A stretch of 64,000 nt of DNA from Papaver somniferum (taxonomy: Eukaryota; Streptophyta; Magnoliopsida; Ranunculales; Papaveraceae): positions 189,246,813 through 189,310,812 of the forward strand of contig NC_039359.1 in assembly GCF_003573695.1 (NCBI RefSeq), in the 5' to 3' direction. Below are positions 9,219 through 20,787 of this stretch, in pieces (the first letter of the stretch is position 1; each line of letters starts with the position of its first letter). A program made the position numbers and the translations under genes. A model generated the notes under the pieces. The model saw only the letters and a program-made list of their open reading frames with translations, made no database searches and was not told the origin of the DNA.

Positions 9219-11645
9219 TTAAAAAGCGGGGGTCTAACAACACCACCCAATATTTCGCTTAGAAATCTGTATGGACAAACTCGATTATACTTTTAATATA
9301 ATCAACAAGACTCAATCAATTAAAAGTATATCAACGAGTTTATATCTCCCTCCCTTGATTTGATTTCTTCAAACAGAAACTGCGAGTACTAATCAAATAC
9401 AAGGAATAACTTGGATGGTACGAAAGACCAATATCCAAGGATCAATCAATGACAATCAACAACCAAAGGTTGGATTACTTTAATTGATGATCTAACGCTC
9501 AACCTGTATTATTTCAATTATAAATATAAAACAATATAATACGGAAACTAAAATAACACAGACACCAGAAATTTTGTTAATGCGGAAACCGCAAATGCAG
9601 AAAAACTCATGGACATAGTCCAGATTAAACACACACTGTATTAAGCCGCTACAGACACTAGACTACACCAAGCTAACTTCGTACTGGACTGTAGTTAAAC
9701 CCCAATCAGTCTCCCACTGATCCAAGGTACAGTTGTACTCCCTACGCCTCTGATCCCAGCAGGATACTGCGCACTTGATTCCCTTAGATGATCTCACCCA
9801 CAACTAAGAGTTTTTACGTCCCAAAATCGCAGGCTTTAACAATAAACAAATCTGTCTCACACAGACAAGTCTATCAAAGGATCAATTTGTCTCCCACAGT
9901 AAAACCCTAAATTTTTTGTTCCGTCTTTTGATAATAATCAAGGTGAATAGGAACCAATTGATAATCTGGTCTTATATTCCCGAAGAACAGCCTAGATAAA
10001 TCAATCACCTCACAACAATCTTAATCATATGGTTGCGAAACAAGAAGTTGCGGAATCACAAACAATGAGACGAAGATGTTTATGACTACTTTTTATATCT
10101 TTCCTATCGGAGATATTAATCTCAATCCAATCAATCTGGTTGTACTCGTACGATAGAAGATGCAATATCAGATCACACAACTACGATAAAGTAGTATCGG
10201 TCTGGCTTCACAATCCCAATGAAGTCTTTAAGTTGTTAACCTGGTTTTAGAAGAAGAAAACCAAAGGTTAAAGGAGAAACGACTCTAGCACGCAAACTAG
10301 TATCACACGTGAGGTGTGGGGATTAGTTTTGCAGAGTTGCTAGATGTCCCCTTATATAGTCTTTCAAATCAGGGTTTCTCCTTGGTCACAAAGCAAACAA
10401 TATCCACCGTTAGATGAAAACCTGATTTAGATTCAAGCTAATATTTTTCAACCGTTAGATCGAAAACTTAGCTTGTTATACACAAATGAAATGTACGCTT
10501 CTAGGTTTCTTAACCATACCCAAACGTGTACATTGTTGGTTCAACAATAGTTAACCAAAAGGTTAGCCATATGAGCATTTTATACCAACAATATTCTTCT
10601 TCACCATAACTAGTTCAAGTGACTCAAATGAACTACTTAGAGAGTTGTTTAATTGCAAGGAAATCTTATGTACTACACAATACACAATTGAAGCAAAGAT
10701 GATTTGATTCACTTGAATCGGTTCATGAAGTTTATCGCCACGGTTTGAAAATTGCATTCCTTAGTCTTTATAAGTTTAAGTTCAGAAATCATCTTCAGAT
10801 ATATAACCTTCTTAAGTTCGCACACTAGGTTCGCGGACTTAAGCAACCGGGCAGAGTTTACAAACTCCGGCAGAAAATCTCGGCAAAGATTTTCCGATGG
10901 TTCGCGGACTGGTACTCACGTAACAAGTTTGTCAACTCCAGCAGAATTTCTCGGGATGAGAAGTTCGGAAGTTCGCGGACTGAGTTCGTGGACTTGGCAA
11001 CAAGCCATTCTTCCGGTTTCTCTTGATCAACAAAGTTTGCAAACTTTGGTTCAAGAAATAGGACTTATGCACATATGTGTTTCCACAACAATACTTATTT
11101 CCATCATTGGTTATGTAATCTAAACTCTCATTCCAACCATTGAAACATTCTTAGAGGACGCTATGTAGTTGTTACACCATTTCTCGTCAAAGCAATTTTC
11201 AAAGTGATTGAAACTTATCATGACTTTACTCACTAGGTAAAGATAAACATGGTCGAAGTGAAACGCTTACCAATACATATTTCGAGATATAGATAGGCGA
11301 GGTATACTCGGATCGAAATACCAAATGTGTACAATCTAAGTCTATATATAGCATACAACTTTTTGTCTCAAGAAGTAGGAGATAGAGTAGATAGACTTTT
11401 GAGTGACAGATAAGTTCAAGTCTTCACATACTTTTTTTTCAAGAAGTTCCACCGGTTCCTTGAGTAGTTCTTCTTCTTGTATGATGAATCGCCATGAAGT
11501 CCTTGAGCTCAACTACACTTTCTATCCTAGTCCGAGACTTAGCTATAGTAGACTAGAAATCAAGACTTATAGTTTTGATCACTAACATTGACACACATGC
11601 TTGAGATAGCAACGCATACGAGTTCGACCTAGCAATGCTCTAACA
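9219..11645 (-). repeat. 5' LTR of element 1
   Basis: 2427 bp, partner of 3092-5509. The inner end reads TT rather than TG before AAAAAGCGGG, a single mutation of the terminus. The outer end is CTCTAACA, followed by TSD AGTGG. It carries the conserved block at about 9560-9622 and U3 subrepeats at about 10815-11015. Confidence 0.9.
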
Positions 11646-12577
11646 AGTGGATGTTCTGGTGGAAACTCTTTTAAGCTTTGACACGAAGCTCGTTTCGAGG
11701 GCGGAGTTGAGACTCGAGTGAGTGTTGATTCAGGCGCGGATTGTTTAGTTCGGAAATTTTGTTGGAATCTAACTTTTCTTGACAGACTTGCATCGGTGAC
11801 AGCAATGTGAAGTGGTTGGACTGAAAACTGTTCATTGGCGCGACTCTCGTCTTCATAGTTTCCCTAGTAGATTTCCCCTTCTTCAGGTGCTTATCTTTTT
11901 AGTAAGGTTAGAGCGGTCGTGGATGATGACTGCAGGACAACTCTCTGAACGTCTGTGAGGGTATGGAGATACAGGTTTTCCAACAAAGCTTCATTGGACG
12001 GCTTTTTGCCTTTATCTTTTAGATATTGTGATCGCACCTAGCAGATCTCTCTCCTTATCCTTGTGAAACTGTCTCAGCTCTTTGCCGTTGGCTGAATTTA
12101 GTTGGTCATTTACTTTCTGCTCTTGTCCGATACGGCTACGTGCTCTGTAAGCATTGTCATTGGCGGAGGTGCAGACCTCAGACAAGGATTCAACATTTTT
12201 TGTATCATCTCTATAATCAGTAGCGTTTTCCGAGCGAATGTTCACTGACTCTTGCCACAATCGGTTTGCCATGCTCTTTGGGAGACACAACGTCTCATTT
12301 TGCATCTTGATGATATCAGCTTGATTTGCGGCAACGTCCTCTAGCATTTTCGCCACGCCTTCCATGGTGATTGGATTTCTAGCATTCGTGGATTAAGGAA
12401 GAATTTGGATGACCGGGGTACATCATAAAATGGAAAGTAGGAATTGGTGATTAAAATGAATTTTGGTTAATGATTGACTTAGGCCTAAGATCCACACTCT
12501 TGAAATTGAAAAAACTGAAATGAAACTGAAAATTGATCTTGCAACCGATAGATTAATCTCCCACTGTGGTCGCCAGT
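11646..12577 (-). pseudogene. Element F: 5' internal region and gag start
   Basis: On the minus strand a frame at 12365-12012 starts MEGVAKMLEDVAANQADIIKMQ, about 190 bases after the PBS, and runs 117 codons. The composition is helical and charged. A second minus frame at 11856-11671 may be its broken continuation. The sequence resumes at 3086 beyond the inserted element 1, where a Cys/His motif appears. The position after LTR and PBS marks this as gag. I cannot recognise a capsid fold by eye. Stop codons and frame changes make it non-functional. Confidence 0.5.
12558..12575 (-). promoter_or_regulatory. Primer binding site of element F
   Basis: The minus strand reads TGGCGACCACAGTGGGAG, two bases after the LTR end ...CCAAAACA. 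A TGGCGnC start is typical of gypsy PBS sites. I cannot assign the tRNA with certainty; it differs from the tRNA-Asp type. Confidence 0.6.
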
Positions 12578-15209
12578 TGTTTTGGGGTAAAAACTGATTC
12601 TGTTGGTTTTGGTAAATTTGGGTGCGCCGCCGAGAAACGAATCTAAACCCTAAACAAATGCACTGCACGGGAGTACTTTAGACTCGAGATATCAATCTGT
12701 ACAATCCTGGCCTAAACCAAGAAATGGTCGTTCTAGTCTTGCTTCGGTCACAAAATGAAGGAGAAGGGTTGATCTTATGGAGGGAAGCGAAGAAGGTGTT
12801 GAGATCAGAATGGTTAACTCTGAAGGTGTGCCTATTTTATGACTTGTATCAGAATATGGAACTGGCTTGCGGAATGTAAACTATCAATTCTTAGGTGTTT
12901 ACTTCTAGATACTGTGTTGAAAACCAAAACTCTGTTGTTGGTTGAAATAAGTTGAAAACCTATTTATATTAGCCATTTTTGCACGGACCCTGATCTCATA
13001 GGAACTGGGAATAGTTGAGTGATGGAGGAGTGGGATCGTGTAGGATGGTGAAAACCACGTTTCCACTATGAGGGGAAAACTGGTGGTTTCGTCCTACTAC
13101 TTTTTCTATCATCACTAACTGCCCGCCTTTCCTGATATTTTCTTGTAATGGGCGTGTTGCACGCCCCACGCTGTAGACCGCCAAACCAATACCATGATGA
13201 ACATCCCCCAGTTTGTGACATTTTTGATGTCTCGAGTATTTTCGTGGAAAACATGAAGCAAGTTGCTGAGTAGGTATTGCCTGCAAGACCTAATTATTTT
13301 GACCAATCACGCGCAAGCTAGGCGGCGGGTAGTCATGTGTGATGAGTCAAGTCATGAGACTTGCCGCAAAGAATAACATGTAACGCTATTAGGTTAAATA
13401 ACTAAGTTAATTGTGAAGCCGATATATATGAAATATCGTATGTATTCGATGTATGTAAAGCATCGTTTTTAAGCAAGCAACTCAAAATAATCGATGCATG
13501 TGACGCATCGTTGTATTGAGCATGTCTTGGTTGGTCGTGGAAACTAGTGTCTTAAAAGGAGCATGACCGGCCATTTTCAGGAAGCTGCTGGGAGCTATTT
13601 ATGCATTCCAAAGGTAGGTCGGTCGGTCCCTGTAGGAGAGTGATGGCTGGTAGCCATCTTAACATCCTATTAGTCGGTCCAAGTTAAATCAAAACCGATT
13701 AAATTGGCTAGCCAAATTGGATGGCTGAGATGATTTGCGGCAGTCATTGGTTTCCACTAATTTATTTAATGCTTCTACAAGAAGTGCGGCCATCCATCTT
13801 TGGGAGATCGTTTAGGAGCCATATGGGCAGGCCGCGGCTTGAACGATTGTTCCTTATGGAAGAGGAGTGGCCAGTGATCATGGACACATCTTGCTGAACG
13901 CCTAGAGTAGGAGTTTGGCCGGCCGATTCGTCTAGCGAAGTTGGGCGGTCGAGATGATTTGCGGCAATTAATGGCTGCCATTGACTTAATCTAGGTTTTA
14001 AAAGCCGTGTGGCCAACCCATTTTGGGCCAACGGTTTTTGGTGTTGCGGCATGTTATGGATCATTCGACCAGCCAGCGCTATAGTCTGGCTGCTAGTGAG
14101 TGTATTCGCGCCTTGTCCGTTGATCGGAATTGAATCTTGACCGATAAATAAGGCTGGCGAAGTTGGACGGCCGAGATCGTTCTGCGGCAGTAATGTAACG
14201 CTGCTTAATAGAAATTAGGGTTTTGTAAGTCGCGCGGCCAACTAGCTCTGGGCAATCGTTTAATGGCTCTGTTGGCGAGTTGGAAGGATTCCGATTTCCC
14301 AAGGAGTTAGTGGGCTCGCCGGTGCGCATGATGGTGCTTGTACGACCGTGTTAAGAAGTGGATAGACTTGATAAATGGAGTGGCAAAAACGTACGACCGT
14401 GATCGTTTTAAGACTGATATGGGCAGCCTATATTAAATTCCTTAAGGTATTAGGTGTATCGACCAACCAACTTCCAACTTTATTTAAAAATGTGTGTGGC
14501 GCATTTAAAGCGATCTGATTGGTCGATGGGAATAGGGGTTGGCAAGCGGTAACATGGATTGTGGCCGATAGGCCACGGGCAGAGCCTGCTGGAGCAGATC
14601 GACCGGCCAAGTGGCGTGACCACGCCTCCCTTTGCTGCTGCTTTTACTTCCCGCAGTTCCTCTTTATTTCTTGTTTTCTACTTTTGGTAGGATTTTGCTC
14701 CTACTAGTTCATGGAGGATTAATTTCCTAGCTTACCTAGGTTTGGTTTCGACCAATAGTGTTCGAGATATTGCATAGGGCGCAAAAAACCTAATTTTTGC
14801 AAATTAATTAGGATAAAATTTGAATTTTGCTAGCTGTCACAAAATTCTTAAGTTTATTCTCAAAGAGCAGTCGGCGCGTATTCTGACTGCGTACTTTAAT
14901 CTCGATACTTTAGGAAATTCATGCTACTCAGCTGCGAGTGAACACTAATTGTCATGTCATATCAATATTAAGGGTTCAGCCGGAAAACATAGCATAGAAA
15001 AAAATACTCAATAAGCCATATATTAATGAGTAATGCAGGCGAGAGATTAATAAAATTTATACAAATATAATGAATTGCTCAATACATATGTAAGTAAAGA
15101 GGTCCTAGGCACTCATTATTTTTAAATTGCTCTATTTCTTTGCAGAATGACAACACATTAAATATAAGGTTTCACAATTTTAGCCCTGGACTAAAAACCA
15201 CCATCAATA
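12578..15209 (-). repeat. 5' LTR of gypsy-type element F
   Basis: About 2.6 kb. The inner end TGTTTTGGGG sits beside the PBS. The outer end ...AACCACCATCAATA matches the outer end of solo LTR E (...ATCCACCATCAACA at 45127). The inner 200 bases also align with E (12595-12790 against 41728-41930, sharing ATCAATCTGTA, GGCCTAAACCAAG and ATGGTCGTTC). The body has several CCGGCC-rich segments unlike the surrounding AT-rich DNA. Short frames here are not genes. Confidence 0.7.
13700..14330. repeat. Three-copy 222-224 bp tandem repeat in F LTR
   Basis: The landmark GAGAT(GATTT/CGTTC)GCGGCA-type sequence recurs at 13727, 13951 and 14173. It is followed each time by a CTAGGTTTT/TTAGGGTTTT-like stretch, a GCGGCCA segment and GGG(A/C)(G/C)AATCGTTT-like sequence. 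Copies have diverged considerably. Confidence 0.65.
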
Positions 15210-15235
15210 TAGGTATTATTTTTTGAGTTTCCTTA

Positions 15236-15446
15236 TGTTAGATAAGACTTTACTTATGGTATTTGATTAATATTTAAAAGTAGTATCCTAACATAGGATT
15301 CGTATAATCTCAGGTAATTGGTCTAAGTTTTGTGATGCTTATAAAAGGCACTGGTTATTATCTTTGTAAGATACACCAAATTATTATCAATTTAGTCTTT
15401 TAATGATTCCGCGTTTATTCTCTTCTCTCTCTTATCTGATCCTACA
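15236..15446 (+). other. Possible short solo LTR
   Basis: Starts TGTTAG and ends CCTACA, with a TATAAAAGG box at 15340-15348 and a T/C-rich segment before the end, as in a copia-type LTR. There is no clear target-site duplication and no PBS after it, so the call is weak. Confidence 0.25.
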
Positions 15447-15454
15447 AGGATTGA

Positions 15455-15812
15455 TGATTCATGTTGTAAAATGAACTCGTAATGATAATTAAGTATGGTA
15501 GTTCACAGTGTAGAATGAACTCGTAATAGGTGTTCATTATGGTAGTTCATATTATAAAATGAACTCGTAAATGGTAGCCCATATTGTAAAATGAACTCGT
15601 GATAGGTGTCCATATTGTAGAATGAACTCCTAATGGTATTTCATAGGGTAGAATGAACTTGTATGTTACTTATTCTACAGAATGAACTCACATGATATTT
15701 TCTATTCATACAGTTTATTTTTTAGAATGAACTAGCTAGTACGCTAATTCATTAAAGTAGTTCATTTTGTAGAATGAACTCGTACAATAGTTCATTTTAT
15801 AGTTAGTTTTTG
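15455..15812. repeat. Minisatellite of imperfect palindromes (AGTTCAT...ATGAACT)
   Basis: About ten degenerate units of roughly 35-45 bp built on GTTCAT, a short spacer with TGTAGA or TATAAA, and ATGAACTCGTAA. Each unit can fold as a small hairpin because GTTCAT and ATGAAC are complementary. Spacing is irregular and no coding frame runs through it. Confidence 0.7.
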
Positions 15813-17200
15813 ATCGGTGCCTAACAATGCATATTTCTAGATCATTTTGTTTTCTTTTATCACATCTCTGGTGTTTTAATGTTTTATTTTGTGACAAATC
15901 TTATATTTTGCGTATATCTCCTTTAATAGGTAATTTTGTCGGAATAATCTCATTTTGTATTGTGGTGTAGGTGTTTGAGTGAATGGTGAATAAGAAATCA
16001 GGAAGATTGGTGGTTTGGAGAGGTGAAAGATGAAGAAAATTCGTGGTCAATAACAACAGAAGCATGACAAAAAATTATCATGTTTCACGGTTAGGAGAAG
16101 AGATAAAAGAGTGTAACAAAGAAGCTACTGTGATTGATAGTTAATGGGCCAAACTGACTGAAGAAAGTGTGCATTGAACTCTCGTATACCTAAGATGGGT
16201 ATTATTTCTGAACACCCAAACATGCCATTTATCACTCTTCCCATCAGCATTTCCAAGATCAGAAGTTGGTGTTCTTGCTACACCCGACAACAGTACCTTC
16301 TTCCCTACTGCCAAACCACCACCATCAACATCCGACCACTCCTGTATCCATCTTTCTCAAACTGCAACTGCAACAAACCCATCTCTCACTGCCCTTGTTT
16401 CACTATCTCAACTTCCCTTATCCTAGATAAATCCTGAATTGATAATAGGGAGGCTATGAAGAACACTAGTAGCAGGGTTTGTCCATTTTTAGGTATAAGA
16501 TCTGAATTTGTTCGAAACCGACAAGATCAGACAGTTAGTAAAGAAAATAAGGTGGCACTGCAGTGGTGAGTTGTAATCATATCAAATCGCTAAATTTCTA
16601 TTTGTGTAATTGTTGATTATGGCGATTTGGATTTTGGGGAAACTTGTATAAATATGCTTGCAAATGTATTTTGAAAGAAAGCCCGGAGTAGCTGATGCAA
16701 GTTCTAGTGTTAGTCTAAGGTTTATTTGAATGTTTATTATGCCTAAAAGTCTTTGCTAGCGCAGAGATGAAACCTCCTTTAATAATTAGAATTTCTCTTG
16801 TTTGATTTTGCTTGTTCTTCTTCATGAAAATATGTTGATAAACATGTCTTAATTTCTGAATTTTGACAAATTGTTTTCACCTTGTATGCCAGGCATCCTA
16901 GGTAGTTAGATTAATTCTTTGTCAATATTCAAGCCTATGTAAACTGACTTTAGTTCAATCTCTGATTACTTGTGCCTTAGAAAGACAAATAATGCTAGGG
17001 ATTGGCATATTAGCTGAGATTAATTCATTCATATTCGTTAGTGATTTATCGCATCTTCAAGGGTGTTTGAGGCTAGAATCTCTACATCTCCTTGATTAAA
17101 AGTAGAACAACATATCAAAGTTATGGATTTATATGCGTTTAGGAGGTGGATTCGAAGCCTTAGTTTATATTGTATTGCTTTGTAATGTTATTTCTTTAGT
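15813..17200. other. No supported gene; AT-rich, probably old LTR sequence
   Basis: I see no conserved coding frame. The longest frame (16174-16437, Ser/Pro/Cys-rich) resembles no family I know. The right half runs smoothly into the Athila/Tat-type LTR signature at 17270-17390, so much of this may be the body of that LTR. Confidence 0.4.
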
Positions 17201-18130
17201 ATAATCACCAAGCATCTCGTCATTTCGACAACCCATTTCGTCTAAATTAGTATTTGTGGAACCTTAGAAATTTAGTTTCAAAAATCCGACTTCCCGTAGG
17301 ATCGACCCGTATTTTCCTCTATCTATGTTCTAGACACCGTGCGCTTGCGGTTTATAATCGTAGGTTTCTAAGCCTACCATTTTTAGCTAAAGGATAAGGT
17401 ATAAATTAATATCTCTGAAATACAGCAATAATGGTACTCGTTGGAAAGCTTTCATCGAGGGCTTTCCAGATATATAAAATTTATTATTTTTGAACATATG
17501 GTTCAAAAGATATTTCAGTTTTAAGTTTTTATTTATTTATTTTTATTAAGAGAGAGAAAAAGGGGTATTCTATAACTATTACTAAATAATTATGACATCA
17601 TTGATGACGTCAGCCCGCATAGGTATCGTCCATATTAAGACTAAACAATACTCCCTCCGTCCTAATTTACTTGTCAAAATAGGATTTTGCAAAAACTTGA
17701 AACAAATTCAAATTACTTCCACATACACCATCAATCTTTCAAATCACTTATTTAATATACAAGTTTTTGTATCCTAGTTTTTATTTCTTTCTTCATAATT
17801 AGATAATTTTGGTGGGAAATATAGTAAATTTTCGGTACACGTTTGTTTAGAAAAAATCAATTTTGGCAAGTAAAGTAGGACGGAGGAAGTAATATTTAGG
17901 ATTAAATAATAACATATATATTTAAGAAAAAGGCCAAACAAATAGTTGACTAGATCAACATGACCAAACTAAATCAATTATATTATTTTCTAAGACTATA
18001 AGGTAGTTTCTATTTATTATTTTTGCATAGTTTTTAATTGAAATCATTGATAGAAATATTTAGCTTCCGAGGACAACCCATACTTATATATACTATATCA
18101 TCGATAGCCATATACTTGCAGTCTAATAAA
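17201..18130 (+). mobile_element. Athila/Tat-type gypsy LTR, 3' portion (left part)
   Basis: CCCGTAGGATCGACCCGTA followed by ACACCGTGCGCTTGCGG near 17290-17352 is the pattern seen close to the 3' end of LTRs of plant Athila/Tat-like gypsy elements. The LTR is interrupted by a MITE (17651-17889) and the TIR transposon at 18131-21058. It ends at about 21080, next to a tRNA-Asp-like PBS at 21082. The 5' limit of the LTR is not visible to me. Confidence 0.45.
17651..17889. mobile_element. Stowaway-like MITE
   Basis: 239 bp with terminal inverted repeats CTCCCTCCGTCCTAA and its complement ending GGACGGAGGAAG, flanked by TA on both sides (17649-17650 and 17890-17891). It is AT-rich with no coding frame. 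The termini are the Stowaway (Tc1/mariner-derived) signature. It lies inside the Athila-like LTR. Confidence 0.9.
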
Positions 18131-18456
18131 CCTGGCTAAATTGGGGCCTATGCCACTTATTTGGGGCCTGCTACTAGATGAAAAAATAGGTCATTAGAAA
18201 CAACTTCACACAACCCCTTATCTAATAATTATCTAACTACCTATTTTACCCCTGATTAATTAGCATTAATTAATCGTATTAGGTGTTAATTGTGTTTTAG
18301 ATGTGAGATCAACTAATGTTAAAGAGTTCTTCAAAATATCAAACAACTTAAATTTTTTGATTTTTTAACCGTAAATAGTACCTAGAGTTGGTTTACGTTC
18401 ATGCACTTGTAAAACGATTCTGGGATGATGTTTCCAAAATTAACAGAGGACTTCCA

Positions 18457-20664
18457 TAATCGGTTGACGTTGGCATATTATAATCCGATTATCAAAATCG
18501 TGTTTTTCTGTGTATATAAACCGACGGTTGTGTTTCATAAGACTTTTTTTTCATTCATTATAGTAGGAATCACGGATGCATTTAGCACATGCATCAAGCA
18601 TTTAAACTTCTAGGCGCCCTAGTGGACGAGTTATAGTCTCGTGAGGGTTTACATAGAGATCTACTCACAAAACCTACACAAAAACTTCTAAAACAATCAA
18701 TCTTCGTCGGAGGAATCCGAGTCCGATTCACCAACCATAAAGTCCGGCCCGTACTACGGAATTTTGGATACCATGAAGTGATAGATTGCATCGAATGTGA
18801 ATGCTTCCCCCTTTTCCTCCAAGTAGCGCGCTTTCACGACTTGATGCTACAAAAACACAACACAAACTTGCTTAGTTAGTGGTGTTTCATAGGGAGATAA
18901 AACAACATGGATTACGTAAAATAAACTACAAAAAATACTTACAAATTGTTCAATGGACAAGCTAAAGTGGCTAGTGTTCAAAATCCGATGTTGGATAGAT
19001 AAATAAGCAAGTATCGCACTTTAGATGACTTGGTCTCTATCATGGACTTGTTGAACACTTCTTTCATTAAGATTCCCAAAATCTTGCCTATATTTGTTAT
19101 GCACCTTTTCCCAAAAGGTTTCGGCATCTACCCTTACGGATGACTGATTTTTAATTCGAGTTTCGGCGTACCAAGCTTTGGTGATTGCCAAATGTTTGGC
19201 AGAGTCGAACGATGCTATTGTGGAGGTTTGAAATGAGTAGTTGTGGAGTATACAGAGCGAGAGGGAATATAATGACCAATTTTGTGGAAAATAGGGTTCA
19301 AGGATGAGGTCTTTATATATAGAGAAAGTCGCTAACGACTTTTTTTTTTTTGAAAAAAGTGAAATAATTTGGAATAATCGGTCTTCTCGAAGGTCTATAA
19401 AATCTGATTATGTTTTTATGCCAGCAGGAATCGGTCTTTCTTGTGACCAACATAAACCGATTAAAGACATGTAAAAAATTTGAATTTTCACCGACACTAA
19501 TCGGTTTATATAAATGCATATGTTATCCGATTCTATCTTGAAAAAAATACAGATAAAACAACATTTCTAAGGCATGAAGAATCGGATTATACCGACCCCA
19601 CAGGTAAACCAATTTTATGATGGACCCTCAACAATCCGATTATGTGGACATATCGAGTAGACTGATTGTGGGCATTTTTTTGGTAACATAATTGTTGAGC
19701 ATGCATAAACTCGTTTGATACACATAATTGTAATTAAAACTTTAAGTGCATTAAGTTCAACACCATGATCATCCAAAATATAAATCTTAACCATCCGAAG
19801 TCTAAAGTTTTAAAAACCAAAAATTTAAACAACCAAGTCTTAATAAAATTAAACAACCAAGTCTTAAAAACTTAAACAACCAAAGTCTTAAAAACTTAAA
19901 CTAAAATCATGCAGCACCAGCATCAGGAGCAGCAACACCAGGAGCATTTGCAGCAGCAGCTTCTGCTTCAGTAATGGCTTGAACTTCAGCCATTTCTTCA
20001 AACATTTCTTCCAAATGTCTGTGGCGATTCCTCCCAGCTGAAATCAAATCCCTCATTCTCCTCGCGAACCTGATGACCTCATGGAGTTCTTCCAGTGCAA
20101 GCTTGTCAATCAGTGGAGTGCTTTCTCCAGACGGGTCTCACGCCCATATTCAAACTTGTAAAGGCTTATTTCTAGGATGGGTTGTGGTGCCCTGTGAATA
20201 TCCCCATAGGTGAGATCTCGAGCGTAAAATACTAGGTGGCCGAAGTCCATATCTACAACAAAAACAAGAATCAAGTTAACAATCAGTACATAACTAATCG
20301 TATGTAATCCGATTCTCAACAAAAAATAACACAGGAATGTCAAATGTAAACAATCGGTTTATGTGGTACATATATAAACATCGATCGTGGAATGGAAGCT
20401 GAAAAGATAATCTTAATCGGTAAATTAACAAGCAAATAAAACCCAATTATGGGATCGCATAGTTAAAAAAAAATGTACCCAGAATCGGATTATGTTAATG
20501 CACTTATATACCGATTCTGGTGGTGTCTTTTTATATTTCTTTTCTAAACCTAAAATCGGTTAATGTTAATCATCATATAAACCGATTACTCTTCATGCTC
20601 TTCAAAGGCGAAGAACAAAACCTGGAATCCGTTTATTCGATATGTCAACATAAACCGATTCTGG
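18457..20664. repeat. Dispersed AATCGG...CCGATT palindromes
   Basis: Imperfect palindromes with 6-10 bp arms and 15-25 bp centres occur at 18457-18491, 19375-19411, 19429-19463, 19499-19532, 20479-20520 (perfect 10-bp arms CCAGAATCGG/CCGATTCTGG), 20553-20587 and 20622-20664, with weaker ones at about 19580-19680 and 20351-20390. Centres share a TTATGTT or ACATAA flavour. They lie in non-coding parts and introns of the transposon, not in the flanking DNA. Confidence 0.75.
18693..19235 (-). pseudogene. Myb/SANT-like (NAM-associated type) coding remnant
   Basis: Minus-strand translation of about 19220-19027 gives DSAKHLAITKAWYAETRIKN..., then DAETFWEKVHNKYRQDFGN and ERSVQQVHDRDQVI. This is the AW...S/T...FW..V...Y......RS pattern of the Myb/SANT-like DNA-binding domain found in plant GST-T3-like/NAM-associated proteins and in Harbinger ORF1 products. 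A second piece (about 18840-18700) reads KARYLEEKGEAFTFDAIYHFMVSKIP, a stop, then GPDFMVGESDSDSSDED and a stop, as at the C-terminus of this family. The part between may contain an intron or decay. No start codon and an internal stop make it a pseudogene in this copy. Confidence 0.6.
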
Positions 20665-20787
20665 GTGTAATCAGAGATTTGGGTTTTCAAAAATCGAAAA
20701 TTTAAACATGCAAAACAATGAAGAATTCAGAAAACTACAACAGGTTGATGGAGATTTACCTTTTTCTTGGTTGGATCGAAGATCATT
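19905..20787 (-). pseudogene. Unidentified spliced gene remnant inside the TIR transposon
   Basis: On the minus strand a short first exon may be MIFDPTKKK (20787-20761), ending at a GTAAAT donor. After about 500 bases with palindromes, an acceptor TTGTTGTAG ends near 20252. The next exon reads MDFGHLVFYARDLTYGDIHRAPQPILEISLYKFEYGRETR. One base shift near 20125 then leads into SGESTPLIDKLALEELHEVIRF, an Arg-rich helix and an acidic/Ala-rich end (EAEAAAANAPGVAAPDAG) with a stop at about 19907. The frames do not join cleanly, so this copy looks broken. I do not recognise the family; the helical Glu-rich middle suggests a coiled coil. Confidence 0.45.

Larger units (their letters stand above)
3092..11645 (-). 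mobile_element. Complete non-autonomous long-LTR retrotransposon (element 1)
   Basis: An 8554-bp element flanked by the 5-bp direct repeat AGTGG (3087-3091 and 11646-11650). Its ends are TG...CA. Order on the minus strand: 5' LTR 11645-9219, PBS to initiator tRNA-Met 9216-9205, two short frames, about 1.6 kb of non-coding sequence with repeated stem-loops, PPT 5521-5511, 3' LTR 5509-3092. The internal region is only about 3.7 kb and shows no protease, integrase, reverse transcriptase or RNase H, so it must be mobilised in trans. The long LTRs, iMet PBS and gag-like pieces in its relatives suggest a Ty1/copia SIRE-like affiliation, which is inference. By eye the LTR pair differs at roughly one base in twenty over the first 270 bases. 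It interrupts element F. Confidence 0.9.

Noticed and set aside
12996..14707. Several short frames within 12996-14707
   Set aside because: They lie in the LTR of element F, overlap each other in several frames and match no family.
16174..16437. 87-codon Ser/Pro/Cys-rich frame
   Set aside because: No family resemblance, no neighbouring exons and compositionally like random T/C-rich DNA.
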